Shown: piece after piece, positions 8,364 through 16,294 of the stretch
Layout: every line of letters starts with the position of its first letter
Numbering within the stretch: the stretch's first letter is position 1
Source: Chloroflexia bacterium SDU3-3
GTDB lineage: Bacteria; Chloroflexota; Chloroflexia; Chloroflexales; Roseiflexaceae
Assembly: GCA_009268125.1 (NCBI GenBank)
Contig: WBOU01000020.1
Span: forward strand, 49,644-113,643
Direction: 5' to 3'
Length of the DNA stretch: 64,000 nucleotides
The notes under the pieces: generated by a model
What the model saw: the letters and a program-made list of their open reading frames with translations, nothing else
Databases searched by the model: none
Told to the model about the DNA's origin: nothing
Translations under genes and position numbers: made by a program

Positions 8364-9200
8364 ATGTCAACCGATAAGGTCCAGTTCACAAAAGAAAAAG
8401 AGACCATGCTCATGACCCTCAGCGGTCGAGCGATCCAGAGCCGATGGCAGCAGCCCATCCTCCCCGACCCCTGGGCCGAAGAGGCCATGCGGCATATCGA
8501 CTACGACATCAGCAAGCAGCTGACCGGGGTGGCCGCATGGCCCATCTGGAGAGATATCGGGCCGATGATCATTGCCACACGCGCCGCAACCTTCGATCTG
8601 CTCGCAACCCGCTTTCTGGCAGATCACCCAGATGCGACGGTGCTGCACGTGGGCTGCGGCATGGACAGCCGCATCTTTCGCATCGACCCGCCCGCCACGG
8701 TCCAGTGGTTCGACGTAGACTACCCCGATGTGGTCGACCTGCGCCGCAGGCTGTTCCCCGAGCAGCGCGCGGGCTACCATATGATCGGCGCGCCGCTGGA
8801 CAACCTGCGCTGGCTGGACGAGGTGCCGCGCGAGCGCCCCGGCCTGCTGATCGCCGAGGGTGTGCTGCACTACCTGACCGAGCAGGAGGTGAAGGCGCTT
8901 CTTAATGCGGTTGTCGCCCATTTCCCCGGCGGCCAGATGATCTTCGATAGCTGCAACTCGATGATTGTGAAGCGGGTGGGCGCGAATGTGGGCGGCACTG
9001 GTGCCACCTACAAGTGGGGGCTAGACGACCCGCAGGACATCAAGCGGCTAGAGCCGAAGCTGGAGCTAGTCAAAGAGTACACTATGCCCGAGATGGTGGC
9101 GTTCTCGCGGTTTCCGCTCTGGATGCGCGCGCTCTACCGCATCCAGGACGCCAACGCCACCCTGCGCAGGGTCGAGCGCACGCTTGTCTACCACTACTAG
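8364..9200 (+). CDS. Class I SAM-dependent methyltransferase, LCMT/PPM1-like
   Basis: A 278-residue protein with aaggagg 9 bases before ATG 8364. The SAM site VLHVGCGMDSRIFR, the following WFDVDYPDVVDLRRRLFP block and IAEGVLHYL match the leucine-carboxyl-methyltransferase-like family (Pfam LCM) that includes polyketide O-methyltransferases. The Asp-rich 'VDYP' loop is the family hallmark. A second member lies at 16295. There is no biosynthetic cluster around it, so the acceptor is unknown. Confidence 0.82.
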   Translation: MSTDKVQFTKEKETMLMTLSGRAIQSRWQQPILPDPWAEEAMRHIDYDISKQLTGVAAWPIWRDIGPMIIATRAATFDLLATRFLADHPDATVLHVGCGMDSRIFRIDPPATVQWFDVDYPDVVDLRRRLFPEQRAGYHMIGAPLDNLRWLDEVPRERPGLLIAEGVLHYLTEQEVKALLNAVVAHFPGGQMIFDSCNSMIVKRVGANVGGTGATYKWGLDDPQDIKRLEPKLELVKEYTMPEMVAFSRFPLWMRALYRIQDANATLRRVERTLVYHY

Positions 9201-9229
9201 CCGACGCACGCGGGTGGCCAGTATTCAGC

Positions 9230-9235
9230 TATAAT
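9230..9235 (+). promoter_or_regulatory. -10 box upstream of VOC gene
   Basis: CAGCTATAATCGCAGCG, 77 bases before the start at 9312. A CGTTGGGCC word follows 18 bases downstream, as seen after several promoters in this window. No clear -35. Confidence 0.4.
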
Positions 9236-9311
9236 CGCAGCGTCACCAATCATCGTCGTTGGGCCCTGAAGACCCGACGCCCTCACACCACCAATGAAGG
9301 GGTATGCTGCT

Positions 9312-9764
9312 ATGTCATCACGTTCGCTGGGGAACAACAGGGTGATGCAGGTCGGCCTGGTTGTCGCAGATATCGACCAGGCCGCTCGCGACTGGGCGCT
9401 CCTGCTAGGGGTTGAGCCGCCCGCCATCATCATCACCGACACGGTCGACCTCGCCCACACCACCTATCAGGGCCAGCCGACCCCGGCCCAGGCCAAGCTA
9501 GCGTTCTTTAACCTCGGGCAGGTCAGCCTAGAGCTGATCCAGCCCCTCGGCGAGCCAAGCACCTGGAACGATCAGCTGGTGGCCCACGGGCCAAGCCTGC
9601 ACCACATCGCCTTCGAGATCAGCGGCATGGACCAGCACATCCAGGGCCTGCAGGAGCGCGGCATGCAGCTGGTGCAGCGCGGCGAGTACACCGGCGGGCG
9701 CTACGCCTACCTCGACGGCCAGCAGCAGTATGGCGCGGTGATCGAGCTGCTAGAGAACGACTGA
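9312..9764 (+). CDS. VOC-family (glyoxalase-like) protein
   Basis: A 150-residue protein. The start at 9312 has an aagggg box 12 bases upstream; an in-frame ATG at 9294 is the alternative. VGLVVADIDQAARDWALLLGV begins the first beta-alpha-beta-beta-beta module and GPSLHHIAFEI the second, where the two His residues are the usual metal ligands. Members include methylmalonyl-CoA epimerase-like enzymes. The similarity to that subgroup ('VQVGLVVxDID') is moderate, so the reaction is left open. A rho-independent terminator follows. Confidence 0.78.
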   Translation: MSSRSLGNNRVMQVGLVVADIDQAARDWALLLGVEPPAIIITDTVDLAHTTYQGQPTPAQAKLAFFNLGQVSLELIQPLGEPSTWNDQLVAHGPSLHHIAFEISGMDQHIQGLQERGMQLVQRGEYTGGRYAYLDGQQQYGAVIELLEND

Positions 9765-9830
9765 GGCCAGACAACTTGGGGGCTAATCCGCCCTCATCTA
9801 TTAAGGCCTGGCAATCATCGTATACGGGTC

Positions 9831-9863
9831 GCCTGCAGCGCTGAACTGCTGCAGGCCTTTTTT
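9831..9863 (+). terminator. Rho-independent terminator after VOC gene
   Basis: GCCTGCAGC (9831-9839) pairs perfectly with GCTGCAGGC (9848-9856) across an 8-base loop and is followed by CTTTTTT. Confidence 0.85.
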
Positions 9864-9968
9864 GCAGCGCATGTCCGCTGTGCCGTTGGGCGCATACCAT
9901 GCTGCCGCATAAAAGTATAGAGTATTGCCTAACTTTAAGCTTTCTTCTCACATCCCTGGAGCTACTTT

Positions 9969-10799
9969 ATGTTCTGGAAACGCAAACAGCCGTACGTCAC
10001 CTACCTCCCTGGGCCAGCAGATGCCACAATCGGGATTCTCCAACAGGTCGCCAAGCAGAAAACGCCCATCCCCACGCTCAAGATAGGACTTAGCTCGCTC
10101 GAAGCGCCGAGCGCACGCCTGGCGATCGCGCTGTTCCAGCAAGAGGCCTACGGGCAGAGCCAGGTCGAGATCGAGGTTGCAGACATACAACAGCCAGACC
10201 CTCGTGTTCCACACCGTGCGGTCGACTTTGTCCTTTGGCACTACGAGGGGACAAATCCCACAGCCGCGTATCCGCCCCCACCACCCGAGCTTGCAGATCG
10301 CATAGCCGCCATCGCATCGACCCCATACGATCTCGCGCGCTGGGCGCAGCAAGCGCGGAGGCTAGGCCAGGAAGTTGGACCAGATGCCCTCGCGCATCTG
10401 CTGGGTGTCATGGTGCACCCGCCGCAGCGCCCCACGAAAATACCAGTGTGGTCCTGGCTGCTCTTCGTCCAAGTTGCCGCCGCCTTCACCATCGCCTTCA
10501 TCGATCGTGAGCGCTGGCCGCACTCGCTCCGCAGGTCGGCGCTGTTCTCGCTGGCGTGCGGGCCAATGGACTGGAGCGTTGGCGCGGCGCTCTTGGCGCT
10601 GCAGCAGATCGCGCGCGATGACCCAAGCAGCCGCGAGGACATCGGCCAGCTGCACCGAGAATTGCTGCAATCGCTTCCACGACCTGGCGGCATCCCCTAT
10701 CTTGATACGCTCGTATGGTGTGTTGCCGATAGCATGCCGTGGCTGAGCGACCCGCTGCGCTCACAGATAGTTCGCCTTGTGCGATCTGAAGCGGGGTAA
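9969..10799 (+). CDS. Hypothetical protein
   Basis: A 276-residue protein that I do not recognise. It begins MFWKRKQPYVTYLPGPAD and has a Pro-rich linker (AYPPPPPEL). A long helical C-terminal half contains one borderline hydrophobic stretch (WSWLLFVQVAAAFTIAF, around residue 160) that is interrupted by charged residues and is probably buried rather than membrane-spanning. No cysteines or histidines are arranged as a metal site. It is transcribed alone behind the terminator at 9831. A short AT-rich leader precedes it. Confidence 0.6.
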   Translation: MFWKRKQPYVTYLPGPADATIGILQQVAKQKTPIPTLKIGLSSLEAPSARLAIALFQQEAYGQSQVEIEVADIQQPDPRVPHRAVDFVLWHYEGTNPTAAYPPPPPELADRIAAIASTPYDLARWAQQARRLGQEVGPDALAHLLGVMVHPPQRPTKIPVWSWLLFVQVAAAFTIAFIDRERWPHSLRRSALFSLACGPMDWSVGAALLALQQIARDDPSSREDIGQLHRELLQSLPRPGGIPYLDTLVWCVADSMPWLSDPLRSQIVRLVRSEAG

Positions 10800-10934
10800 T
10801 CGCACCTAACCCTCCAGGGATATAGTTCCGCCGATCTTGCGTGCTGTTCGCATAGCTGAAACATCTTTCTTTGATCACCGTACATATGAGATATCTTTGT
10901 GATAAAGAGTGCATCTTAGAAAGGAACGCCAAGC

Positions 10935-11639
10935 GTGCGCGCTCATTCGCCCTACCGCAGGACCGAGCTACTGGTCGCATCTCTCTGGATCATCACCGCC
11001 ATTGGCGCGATAAGCGGCGCGCTGCTGATCAACCCGATCATCAACGCGCCCGACTACCTAACCGCAGCCGCGCCCAAGAGCGCCACGATCACAAGCGGCA
11101 TGTTCGGCTGGCTGATCAACGATACTGGCATTGTCTTCATCGGGATCTTGCTATTTCCGATCCTCAAGAAGCACAGCGAGGTCATAGCGCTCGGCTACCT
11201 GAGCCTGCGCATCTTCGAGTCGCTCCTGATGATCGTCGGGGTGTTCTTCGCGATGCTGCTGATACCGCTCAGCCATGAGTTCATCCGGGGCGGGGGTGCA
11301 GACGTCGCGCTGTTTCAGGCCATCGGCGCGGTGCTGAAGCAGGCCGAGAACTGGTTCCTGAACCTGCTGCAGCTCGTGTTCCTCGGCCTGAGCGGAATCA
11401 TGCTCAACATCACCCTATACCAGACCAAGCTCGTGCCAAGGCCTATCGCCATCTTTGGCCTTATCGGCTACGCCCTGCTGCTGCCAGCCGCTGTCGTCGG
11501 GCTGTTTGGCATCCTCGACCCCACCCCTGGCGGCCCGGCGTCGATCGTGGCCGTGCCCGTCGCGCTCTGGGAGATCATCATCATGCCGTTCTGGCTGTTT
11601 GCCAAGGGCTTCAACACCGCAGGCATCGCGGAGCAATAG
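10935..11639 (+). CDS. DUF4386 integral membrane protein
   Basis: A 234-residue protein with a GTG start and aaggaac 8 bases upstream. Six hydrophobic segments are visible. The first (LLVASLWIITAIGAISGALL) and the block ALGYLSLRIFESLLMIVG, with the charged RIFES inside a membrane helix, are typical of the DUF4386 family, whose function is unknown. The C-terminal WEIIIMPFWLFAKGF is also conserved in that family. It is a complete single gene without an evident partner. Confidence 0.82.
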   Translation: MRAHSPYRRTELLVASLWIITAIGAISGALLINPIINAPDYLTAAAPKSATITSGMFGWLINDTGIVFIGILLFPILKKHSEVIALGYLSLRIFESLLMIVGVFFAMLLIPLSHEFIRGGGADVALFQAIGAVLKQAENWFLNLLQLVFLGLSGIMLNITLYQTKLVPRPIAIFGLIGYALLLPAAVVGLFGILDPTPGGPASIVAVPVALWEIIIMPFWLFAKGFNTAGIAEQ

Positions 11640-11670
11640 CCACGCCGCTGCGTGCTCATTCGGCAGAACG

Positions 11671-11710
11671 TTTTACCACCAAGGCTCCAAGACACCAAGG
11701 AGCAAAAGGG
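11671..11710. repeat. Low-complexity 'caccaaggctccaag' tract
   Basis: A short run built from accaagg/accaaga words (TTTTACCACCAAGGCTCCAA). Related tracts lie at 23621-23680, 50212-50268, 50526-50583, 53452-53514 and 53744-53795. All are intergenic. Confidence 0.6.
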
Positions 11711-11819
11711 AGCGAATCCGACGGTTCCAGCCTTGCTCGTTTCATCTTGATGTCTTCGTTTTGCAGAACACATAGGCCCTGCTCGTGCTCTTACCCGCTG
11801 CTGCGCGTAGGTTCTCGGC

Positions 11820-11825
11820 TATAAT
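11820..11825 (+). promoter_or_regulatory. -10 box upstream of GNAT gene
   Basis: CGGCTATAATAGCGCCGCG, 47 bases before the ATG at 11872. Confidence 0.45.
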
Positions 11826-11871
11826 AGCGCCGCGATCTGCTGGTCACTAGGCAAAGAAGAGGAGATGGCGA

Positions 11872-12441
11872 ATGGATCAAAAGCTGCACTTCCCCGACGC
11901 GGTGCCGGTGCTGCTTGGCGATGCGGTATACCTACGCGAGCTGGCCGAGGAGGACATCCCCGCCTGGTTTGCGCGCGCCACCGATGCCGAGTCGGCGGAG
12001 CTGGCTGGCGACCCCATCCCCGAGTCGATCGACCTAGGCACCCAATGGCTTGAGCACCACCGCGAGCGCTTTGACCAGCGCGAAGCCCTGCGCTGGGCCA
12101 TCGTGCCCAACGGCTCGGTGGCCAGCGTGGGCACCGTTGGGCTGAGCATCACATCCGCCGAGGCGCGGGTGGCCATGCTGGGCATCGTGATCGGGCGGGC
12201 GAGCTGGGGCAGGGGCATCGGCACCGATGCCGCGCGGACGGCCATAGGCTACGCCTTCGGCACGCTCGGCCTGGCCGAGGTGCAGGCCGAGGTGCTGGTG
12301 CGCAACACGGCCTCGCGCCGCATGCTGGAAAAGGCCGGCCTGCGTATCCTGCGCAGCCTGCCGGGCGACCCCAATTCGGCAACCGACTTCGAGGACTGCC
12401 TGCTGTATGGGATTTCTCGTCAGGATGATGCCTCTTCTTAA
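11872..12441 (+). CDS. GNAT N-acetyltransferase (RimJ/RimL-like)
   Basis: A 189-residue protein with gaagaggag 9 bases before ATG. YLRELAEEDIPAWFAR begins the fold. The acetyl-CoA loop region is IVIGRASWGRGIGTDAARTAIGYAF, with the R-x-x-G-x-G core as WGRGIG, and the family-typical VLVRNTASRRMLEKAGL follows. This is the RimJ/RimL type that acetylates amino groups of proteins or small molecules. The acceptor is unknown. It ends 34 bases before the perfect hairpin described at 12476. Confidence 0.85.
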   Translation: MDQKLHFPDAVPVLLGDAVYLRELAEEDIPAWFARATDAESAELAGDPIPESIDLGTQWLEHHRERFDQREALRWAIVPNGSVASVGTVGLSITSAEARVAMLGIVIGRASWGRGIGTDAARTAIGYAFGTLGLAEVQAEVLVRNTASRRMLEKAGLRILRSLPGDPNSATDFEDCLLYGISRQDDASS

Positions 12442-12475
12442 CTATCAGATCATCCATGGAGGGAAATGGAACAAA

Positions 12476-12528
12476 ACGCTTTTCCTCTCGTATCTTCATT
12501 GATATGGATCATACGAGAGGAAAAGCGT
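12476..12528 (+). promoter_or_regulatory. Perfect 18-bp stem-loop covering the ribosome binding site of the next gene
   Basis: ACGCTTTTCCTCTCGTAT (12476-12493) and ATACGAGAGGAAAAGCGT (12511-12528) are exact reverse complements with a 17-base loop. The 3' arm contains AGAGGA, the only Shine-Dalgarno-like sequence before the ATG at 12533, so folding would hide it. No T-run follows, so a simple terminator is unlikely. Confidence 0.65.
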
Positions 12529-12532
12529 CATT

Positions 12533-12787
12533 ATGTTACAACATGGCCCCTGCCCCAACTGTAGCTCCCACGATATCATGGCCAACATCCACGTCATCGA
12601 CCGTGGGCATTTCGACAACACCGACCAGGAGCTGACCGTGGGTATGCACCAGAACCCAAAAGCCATGTTGATAAAGGGCCTGTACCAGAGCGCGCGGTGG
12701 GCCTGGATCTGCGGGCAGTGCGGCTACACCGAGCTGTTTGCGCAACCCCCCCGCGAGCTGCTGGAGCTATACCGGCGGGCGGAATAG
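12533..12787 (+). CDS. Small zinc-ribbon protein
   Basis: An 84-residue protein. Cys7/Cys10 (CPNC) and a second pair in CGQCGY (around residues 60-63) make a four-cysteine zinc ribbon with a roughly 50-residue insertion. The segment between them is polar and the C-terminus is helical (PPRELLELYRRAE). The ATG at 12533 follows the perfect stem-loop by 4 bases. I recognise the general type of ribbon protein but not a named function. It may bind nucleic acid or act as an accessory protein. Confidence 0.65.
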   Translation: MLQHGPCPNCSSHDIMANIHVIDRGHFDNTDQELTVGMHQNPKAMLIKGLYQSARWAWICGQCGYTELFAQPPRELLELYRRAE

Positions 12788-12835
12788 GCCTACTACGGAT
12801 GCCTGCGCATGCCCCTCTCTCTCCTGCTGCGCACC

Positions 12836-12870
12836 TTGACAGACCTCGTACAATACGCACATACGTTCGC
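12836..12870 (+). promoter_or_regulatory. Promoter module, copy 1
   Basis: TTGACA (12836-12841), TACAAT (12849-12854), then ACGCACATACGTTCG. The same arrangement, with the same 7-base gap between the two hexamers, recurs at 13422. The gap is too short for a -35/-10 pair, so TTGACA here may be part of an operator or of an overlapping promoter. Confidence 0.5.
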
Positions 12871-12893
12871 AAAAAGTGTTGGGAGGGAGAGAA

Positions 12894-13379
12894 ATGACAA
12901 CACTCGCACCTCAGACCGATCAGGGCCAGCAGCACATCCAGACGCTCTACCATCAGCTTCTGAGCTATTGGAACAGCCGCGACGCAGCCGGGTTCGCCAG
13001 CTTATTCGCCGAGGATGGCAGCGCCGTTGGGTTTGATGGCAGCACCATGAATGGGAAGGCGGAGATTTTCGCCAGCCTGCAGCAGATCTTCGCCCACCAC
13101 CCCACTGGCGCATACATCGGCATTGTCCGCGAGGTTCGTCAGCTTGTCGGCGGCGCGGCGCTGCTGCGCGCGGTGGCGGGCATGGTGCCGCCCGGGGCCG
13201 AAGGCCTTAACCCGGCGGTGCATACCATCCAGAGCCTCGTTGCCATTCAGGAGCACGATTCGTGGTCTATCGCGCTCTATCACAACACCCCAGCCCAATT
13301 TCATGGTCGGCCCGAGCTGGTCGAGCAACTGACCAGCGAGCTTGAGCAGGCGCTGCTTGCTCGCCGTCAGGCAGATTAA
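12894..13379 (+). CDS. SgcJ/EcaC-type NTF2-like protein
   Basis: A 161-residue protein. The ATG at 12894 follows gggaggg by 5 bases; an in-frame ATG at 12876 has no support. IQTLYHQLLSYWNSRDAAGFASLFAEDGSAVGFDGSTMNGKAEI is the classic beginning of the SgcJ/EcaC branch of the NTF2 fold. A conserved Trp (WSIALYHNTPAQFHGRPEL) closes the domain. There is no catalytic assignment. It is a single gene under its own promoter module, which is duplicated upstream of the next gene. Confidence 0.8.
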   Translation: MTTLAPQTDQGQQHIQTLYHQLLSYWNSRDAAGFASLFAEDGSAVGFDGSTMNGKAEIFASLQQIFAHHPTGAYIGIVREVRQLVGGAALLRAVAGMVPPGAEGLNPAVHTIQSLVAIQEHDSWSIALYHNTPAQFHGRPELVEQLTSELEQALLARRQAD

Positions 13380-13421
13380 GCATTGCTGAGCCATCGCTAC
13401 CCCATCCCCCTCCTGCGCAGC

Positions 13422-13456
13422 TTGACAGATCCGATATAATACGCACATACGTTCGT
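13422..13456 (+). promoter_or_regulatory. Promoter module, copy 2
   Basis: TTGACA (13422-13427), TATAAT (13435-13440), then ACGCACATACGTTCG. About 30 further bases upstream, rich in CCCTCTC/CCTCCTGCGCA words, also match copy 1. The whole upstream region therefore looks duplicated or shared. Confidence 0.55.
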
Positions 13457-13483
13457 ATCAGCGATATAGCTGGAGGGGGAGAG

Positions 13484-13960
13484 ATGACAGCAGCCGATCA
13501 GGGTGTTAGCGCATGTCCTTTGGGGACAGGGCAGCCAGCAGCAGGCCAGCAGGGCCGCACGCACCAGCAGATCTTCATCAGCCTGCCCATCGCCGATCTG
13601 GCAAAATCGATGGCCTTCTTCACCGCGCTCGGCTACTCGTTCGACCCGCAGTCGACCACCGACGCCACGGCGTGCATCGCCATCACCCCAACCACCACCG
13701 TGATGCTGATGACGCAGGCCAAATTCCGCGAGCTGACGCCCAGGGCCGCCTGCGACACATCCAAACATGCCGAGGTGCTCTTCAGCCTCACCTGCGCGAG
13801 CCGCCAGGAGGTCGATGAGCTAGCCGCCAGGGCCGTGGCCGCCGGTGGCACGATGGACAGGCCCGAGGACTTTGGGTTCATGTATACGCACGGCTTCACC
13901 GACATCGATGGGCATGGCTGGGGCCTTGTCTGCGTCGGCGAGCCGCCCACGGCGGCGTAA
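13484..13960 (+). CDS. VOC-family protein (glyoxalase/dioxygenase-like)
   Basis: A 158-residue protein with ggagggggag 4 bases before ATG. After a 25-residue variable N-terminus, QIFISLPIADLAKSMAFFTALGY starts the fold. FGFMYTHGFTDIDGHGWGLVCV ends it, with the metal-site-like His/Glu positions only partly kept. This is the PhnB/predicted lactoylglutathione-lyase branch. The substrate is unknown. A long GC hairpin follows. Confidence 0.8.
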   Translation: MTAADQGVSACPLGTGQPAAGQQGRTHQQIFISLPIADLAKSMAFFTALGYSFDPQSTTDATACIAITPTTTVMLMTQAKFRELTPRAACDTSKHAEVLFSLTCASRQEVDELAARAVAAGGTMDRPEDFGFMYTHGFTDIDGHGWGLVCVGEPPTAA

Positions 13961-13978
13961 GGCTGGCACAGCAGCCCG

Positions 13979-14025
13979 GCCCAAAAGCCCCGCATGCGGC
14001 AAGCGCGCATACGGGGCTTTTGGGC
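13979..14025 (+). terminator. GC-rich hairpin after VOC gene
   Basis: GCCCAAAAGCCCCG (13979-13992) pairs perfectly with CGGGGCTTTTGGGC (14012-14025), and the loop can fold further (GCATGCG...CGCGCAT). There is no long T-run. Confidence 0.6.
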
Positions 14026-14185
14026 GTTATGGCTAAAAAACACACAGGGATACGCACCATGGTATAGTACAGGTCTATCCGAATACGGAGGATCGGTCAA
14101 TATTACGCATTGGAATATGATATGCTCTCAATCTTCCACACTGTGCAGAACATACTTTTGATGCGTACAAACCTCTAGAGCAACC

Positions 14186-14731
14186 ATGAACATCCATGTA
14201 GATACAATCACGCTACGAGCGCCCGAGGACCGAGACGCGCAGGGATTCATCGCTATCTGTAGCGAAGCCGAGACCATGCGATACTATGGCGCAGCAGGCG
14301 CGAATATCAGAACCCATGATGACGCGATCCGGCAGATACGATGGTGCCAGGATCTCTTCGCCAATAATGCCGGGCGCTGGATCATCACCGAGCGGGAAGA
14401 CGATAGCTATATCGGCGACATAGGGTTCCACAGCTTCAGCGCAGAGCACCACAAGGCCGAGATTGGATATCGGCTGATGCGCGCATATTGGGGCCGAGGC
14501 ATTATGACAAACTGCATCAGCGCGCTGTTAGCGATAGGATTCAACCAGTTCGGATACAATAGAGTAGAGGCGCTGCTCGATGTGAGAAATATTGGCTGCA
14601 AGAAAGTGCTGCTGAAAAATAACTTCACGCACGAGGGAAGATTGCGCCAATATGAGCGTGAAAATGGCGAGTTCATCGATATCGACATCTGCTCAATATT
14701 GAAGAGCGAATACCGCGCAGCACGCTCATAG
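14186..14731 (+). CDS. GNAT N-acetyltransferase (RimJ/RimL-like)
   Basis: A 181-residue protein. ITLRAPEDRDAQGFIAICSE opens the domain and IGYRLMRAYWGRGIMTNCISALLAIGF holds the acetyl-CoA binding loop (WGRGIM). VEALLDVRNIGCKKVLLKNNF and EGRLRQYERENGEFIDIDICSIL follow as usual. It is slightly richer in AT than its neighbours. There is no clear ribosome binding site directly upstream (gagcaacc). The beta-lactamase-like gene begins 39 bases later and may share its transcript. Confidence 0.82.
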   Translation: MNIHVDTITLRAPEDRDAQGFIAICSEAETMRYYGAAGANIRTHDDAIRQIRWCQDLFANNAGRWIITEREDDSYIGDIGFHSFSAEHHKAEIGYRLMRAYWGRGIMTNCISALLAIGFNQFGYNRVEALLDVRNIGCKKVLLKNNFTHEGRLRQYERENGEFIDIDICSILKSEYRAARS

Positions 14732-14770
14732 TCGAGAAAGAGCAGATAATCGCCGTAACTGAGGAGAAAG

Positions 14771-15898
14771 ATGGATTCCACATTGCAGCAGCGCGTCCAG
14801 CAGACGCTCGACGAGCTGGTCAAGTCGGGCCAGGAGATCGGGCTGCAGGTCGCGGCGTACGTGGGCGGCGAGCTGGCGGTCGACGCATGGAGCGGCGTCG
14901 CGGACGAGGAGAGCGGCCAGCTGGTCGACGGCGACACGCTTTTCACCACGTGGTCCACCACCAAGGGCTTTGTGGCCACCTGCCTGCACATCCTAGCCGA
15001 CCGTGGCCAGGTGGACTACGACACCCCGATCGCCGCCTACTGGCCGGAGTTTGGCGCGCACGGAAAAGCGGCCGCCACCGTGCGCGATGCGCTCACCCAC
15101 CGCGCGGGGGTACCGCAGGTGCCCGAGGGCGTCACCCCGGAGATGATGACGGACTGGGATGCCATGTGCGCGGCGATCGCGGCGCTCAGGCCGCTCTGGG
15201 AGCCAGGGAGCACAGTTTGCTATCACGCCTGGACCTTCGGCTGGATCATCGGCGAGCTGGTGCGGCGCATCGATGGGCGGCCAATCGCGCAGTTCGCGCG
15301 CGAGGAGCTCTGCCAGCCGCTCGGCATCGCGGATTTCTACCTGGGCATCCCCGATGAAGTGGCGGCGCGCGTCGCGCCGCTGATGGAAGCGCCAGCCGAG
15401 CCGGAGACGAACGAGCTGGCGCTGCGCGTGATGCCGCCGCAGCTCACAAGCGCGGCGGTGCTCAACCGGCCCGACATCCGCCGCGCCTCGATCCCTGGCG
15501 GCGGCGGGATCATGAGCGCCCGCGCCATCGCGCGGCACTACGCGATGCTGGCCCAGGATGGCGAGCTGGACGGCGTGCGCATCCTCTCCGCCGAGCGGTG
15601 CAGCCTCATCGGCGCGCTGCACGCCTACGCGCCCGACGCCCGCTCGGGCATACGCCGCCGCCGAGGGCTTGGCTATGCGCTGGGTGGCGACCCCGCGCAC
15701 GGCGGCGACAGCGCCATGGGCCGGGGCGGCGGCGAGTTCGGCCACGCAGGCAACGGCGGCTCGCTGGGCTTCGCCGACCCGGTGCGGCGGCTCAGCTTCG
15801 GCCTCGCCAAAAACCGCATGAGCTGGCCGGAGGACGAGGCGGAGGCATGCTACAGGGTCGCCGAGGTCATCCGCGCCTACCTCGATGAGGCCGCGTAG
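14771..15898 (+). CDS. Class C beta-lactamase-like serine hydrolase
   Basis: A 375-residue protein with gaggag 5 bases before ATG. Ser62-x-x-Lys65 (WSTTKGF), a YxN-like Tyr151 (CYHAW) and a late HxG-type glycine loop (FGHAGNGGS) are the three active-site elements of the class C beta-lactamase/EstB/penicillin-binding fold. There is no signal peptide, so it is cytoplasmic and more likely an esterase or peptidase than a resistance enzyme. The long insert after residue 290 is rich in Arg and Gly. Confidence 0.85.
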   Translation: MDSTLQQRVQQTLDELVKSGQEIGLQVAAYVGGELAVDAWSGVADEESGQLVDGDTLFTTWSTTKGFVATCLHILADRGQVDYDTPIAAYWPEFGAHGKAAATVRDALTHRAGVPQVPEGVTPEMMTDWDAMCAAIAALRPLWEPGSTVCYHAWTFGWIIGELVRRIDGRPIAQFAREELCQPLGIADFYLGIPDEVAARVAPLMEAPAEPETNELALRVMPPQLTSAAVLNRPDIRRASIPGGGGIMSARAIARHYAMLAQDGELDGVRILSAERCSLIGALHAYAPDARSGIRRRRGLGYALGGDPAHGGDSAMGRGGGEFGHAGNGGSLGFADPVRRLSFGLAKNRMSWPEDEAEACYRVAEVIRAYLDEAA

Positions 15899-15958
15899 CG
15901 GTGGGAGCATCGCGCCACCCAGGCATACCGCATCGCCGCAGGCCAAGGGAGCTTTCGC

Positions 15959-16258
15959 ATGTATGCACTTGCCATTGTCCGCTACCGGGTGCCGATAGAA
16001 GAGGTGGATGAGGGGCTTCGCGAGGCGCACCCCGAGTACCTGCGGGCGCTGAAGAAACAGGGTCTGCTGATCGCCTCTGGCCCATTCCGCCCGCATGTGG
16101 GCGGTGCCTTTCTGCTGCGCGTGCCCGATGGCAGCGCCGCCGAGACCCTCGACCGCATCCGCGACCACGATCCGTTCACCACGCACAAATGCGCGCAGTA
16201 CGAGCTGCTTCCCTGGGAGGTCAAAACGGGCATCGAGGATCTAGACGCAATTCGCTAA
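15959..16258 (+). CDS. YciI-like protein
   Basis: A 99-residue protein with aaggga 8 bases before ATG. ALAIVRYRVPIEEVDEGLREAHPEYL contains the conserved His, followed by LIASGPFRP and the DHDPF motif (RDHDPFTTHKCAQYELLPW) that define YCII domains. The YciI fold is a ferredoxin-like dimer; some members are small-molecule hydrolases or dehydrochlorinases. It is complete. It sits 60 bases after the serine hydrolase and 36 before the methyltransferase, so an operon is plausible. Confidence 0.85.
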   Translation: MYALAIVRYRVPIEEVDEGLREAHPEYLRALKKQGLLIASGPFRPHVGGAFLLRVPDGSAAETLDRIRDHDPFTTHKCAQYELLPWEVKTGIEDLDAIR

Positions 16259-16294
16259 CGCACACGAGCGCTCTTTGAGAACAGGCGAGTAATC

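Noticed and set aside
12836..12854. TTGACA and TACAAT at 12836 as a -35/-10 pair
   Set aside because: The gap is only 7 bases, far from the usual 16-18.
14993..16186. 397-codon minus-strand frame across the beta-lactamase-like and YciI genes
   Set aside because: Antisense shadow; both plus-strand genes have full active-site motifs and binding sites.
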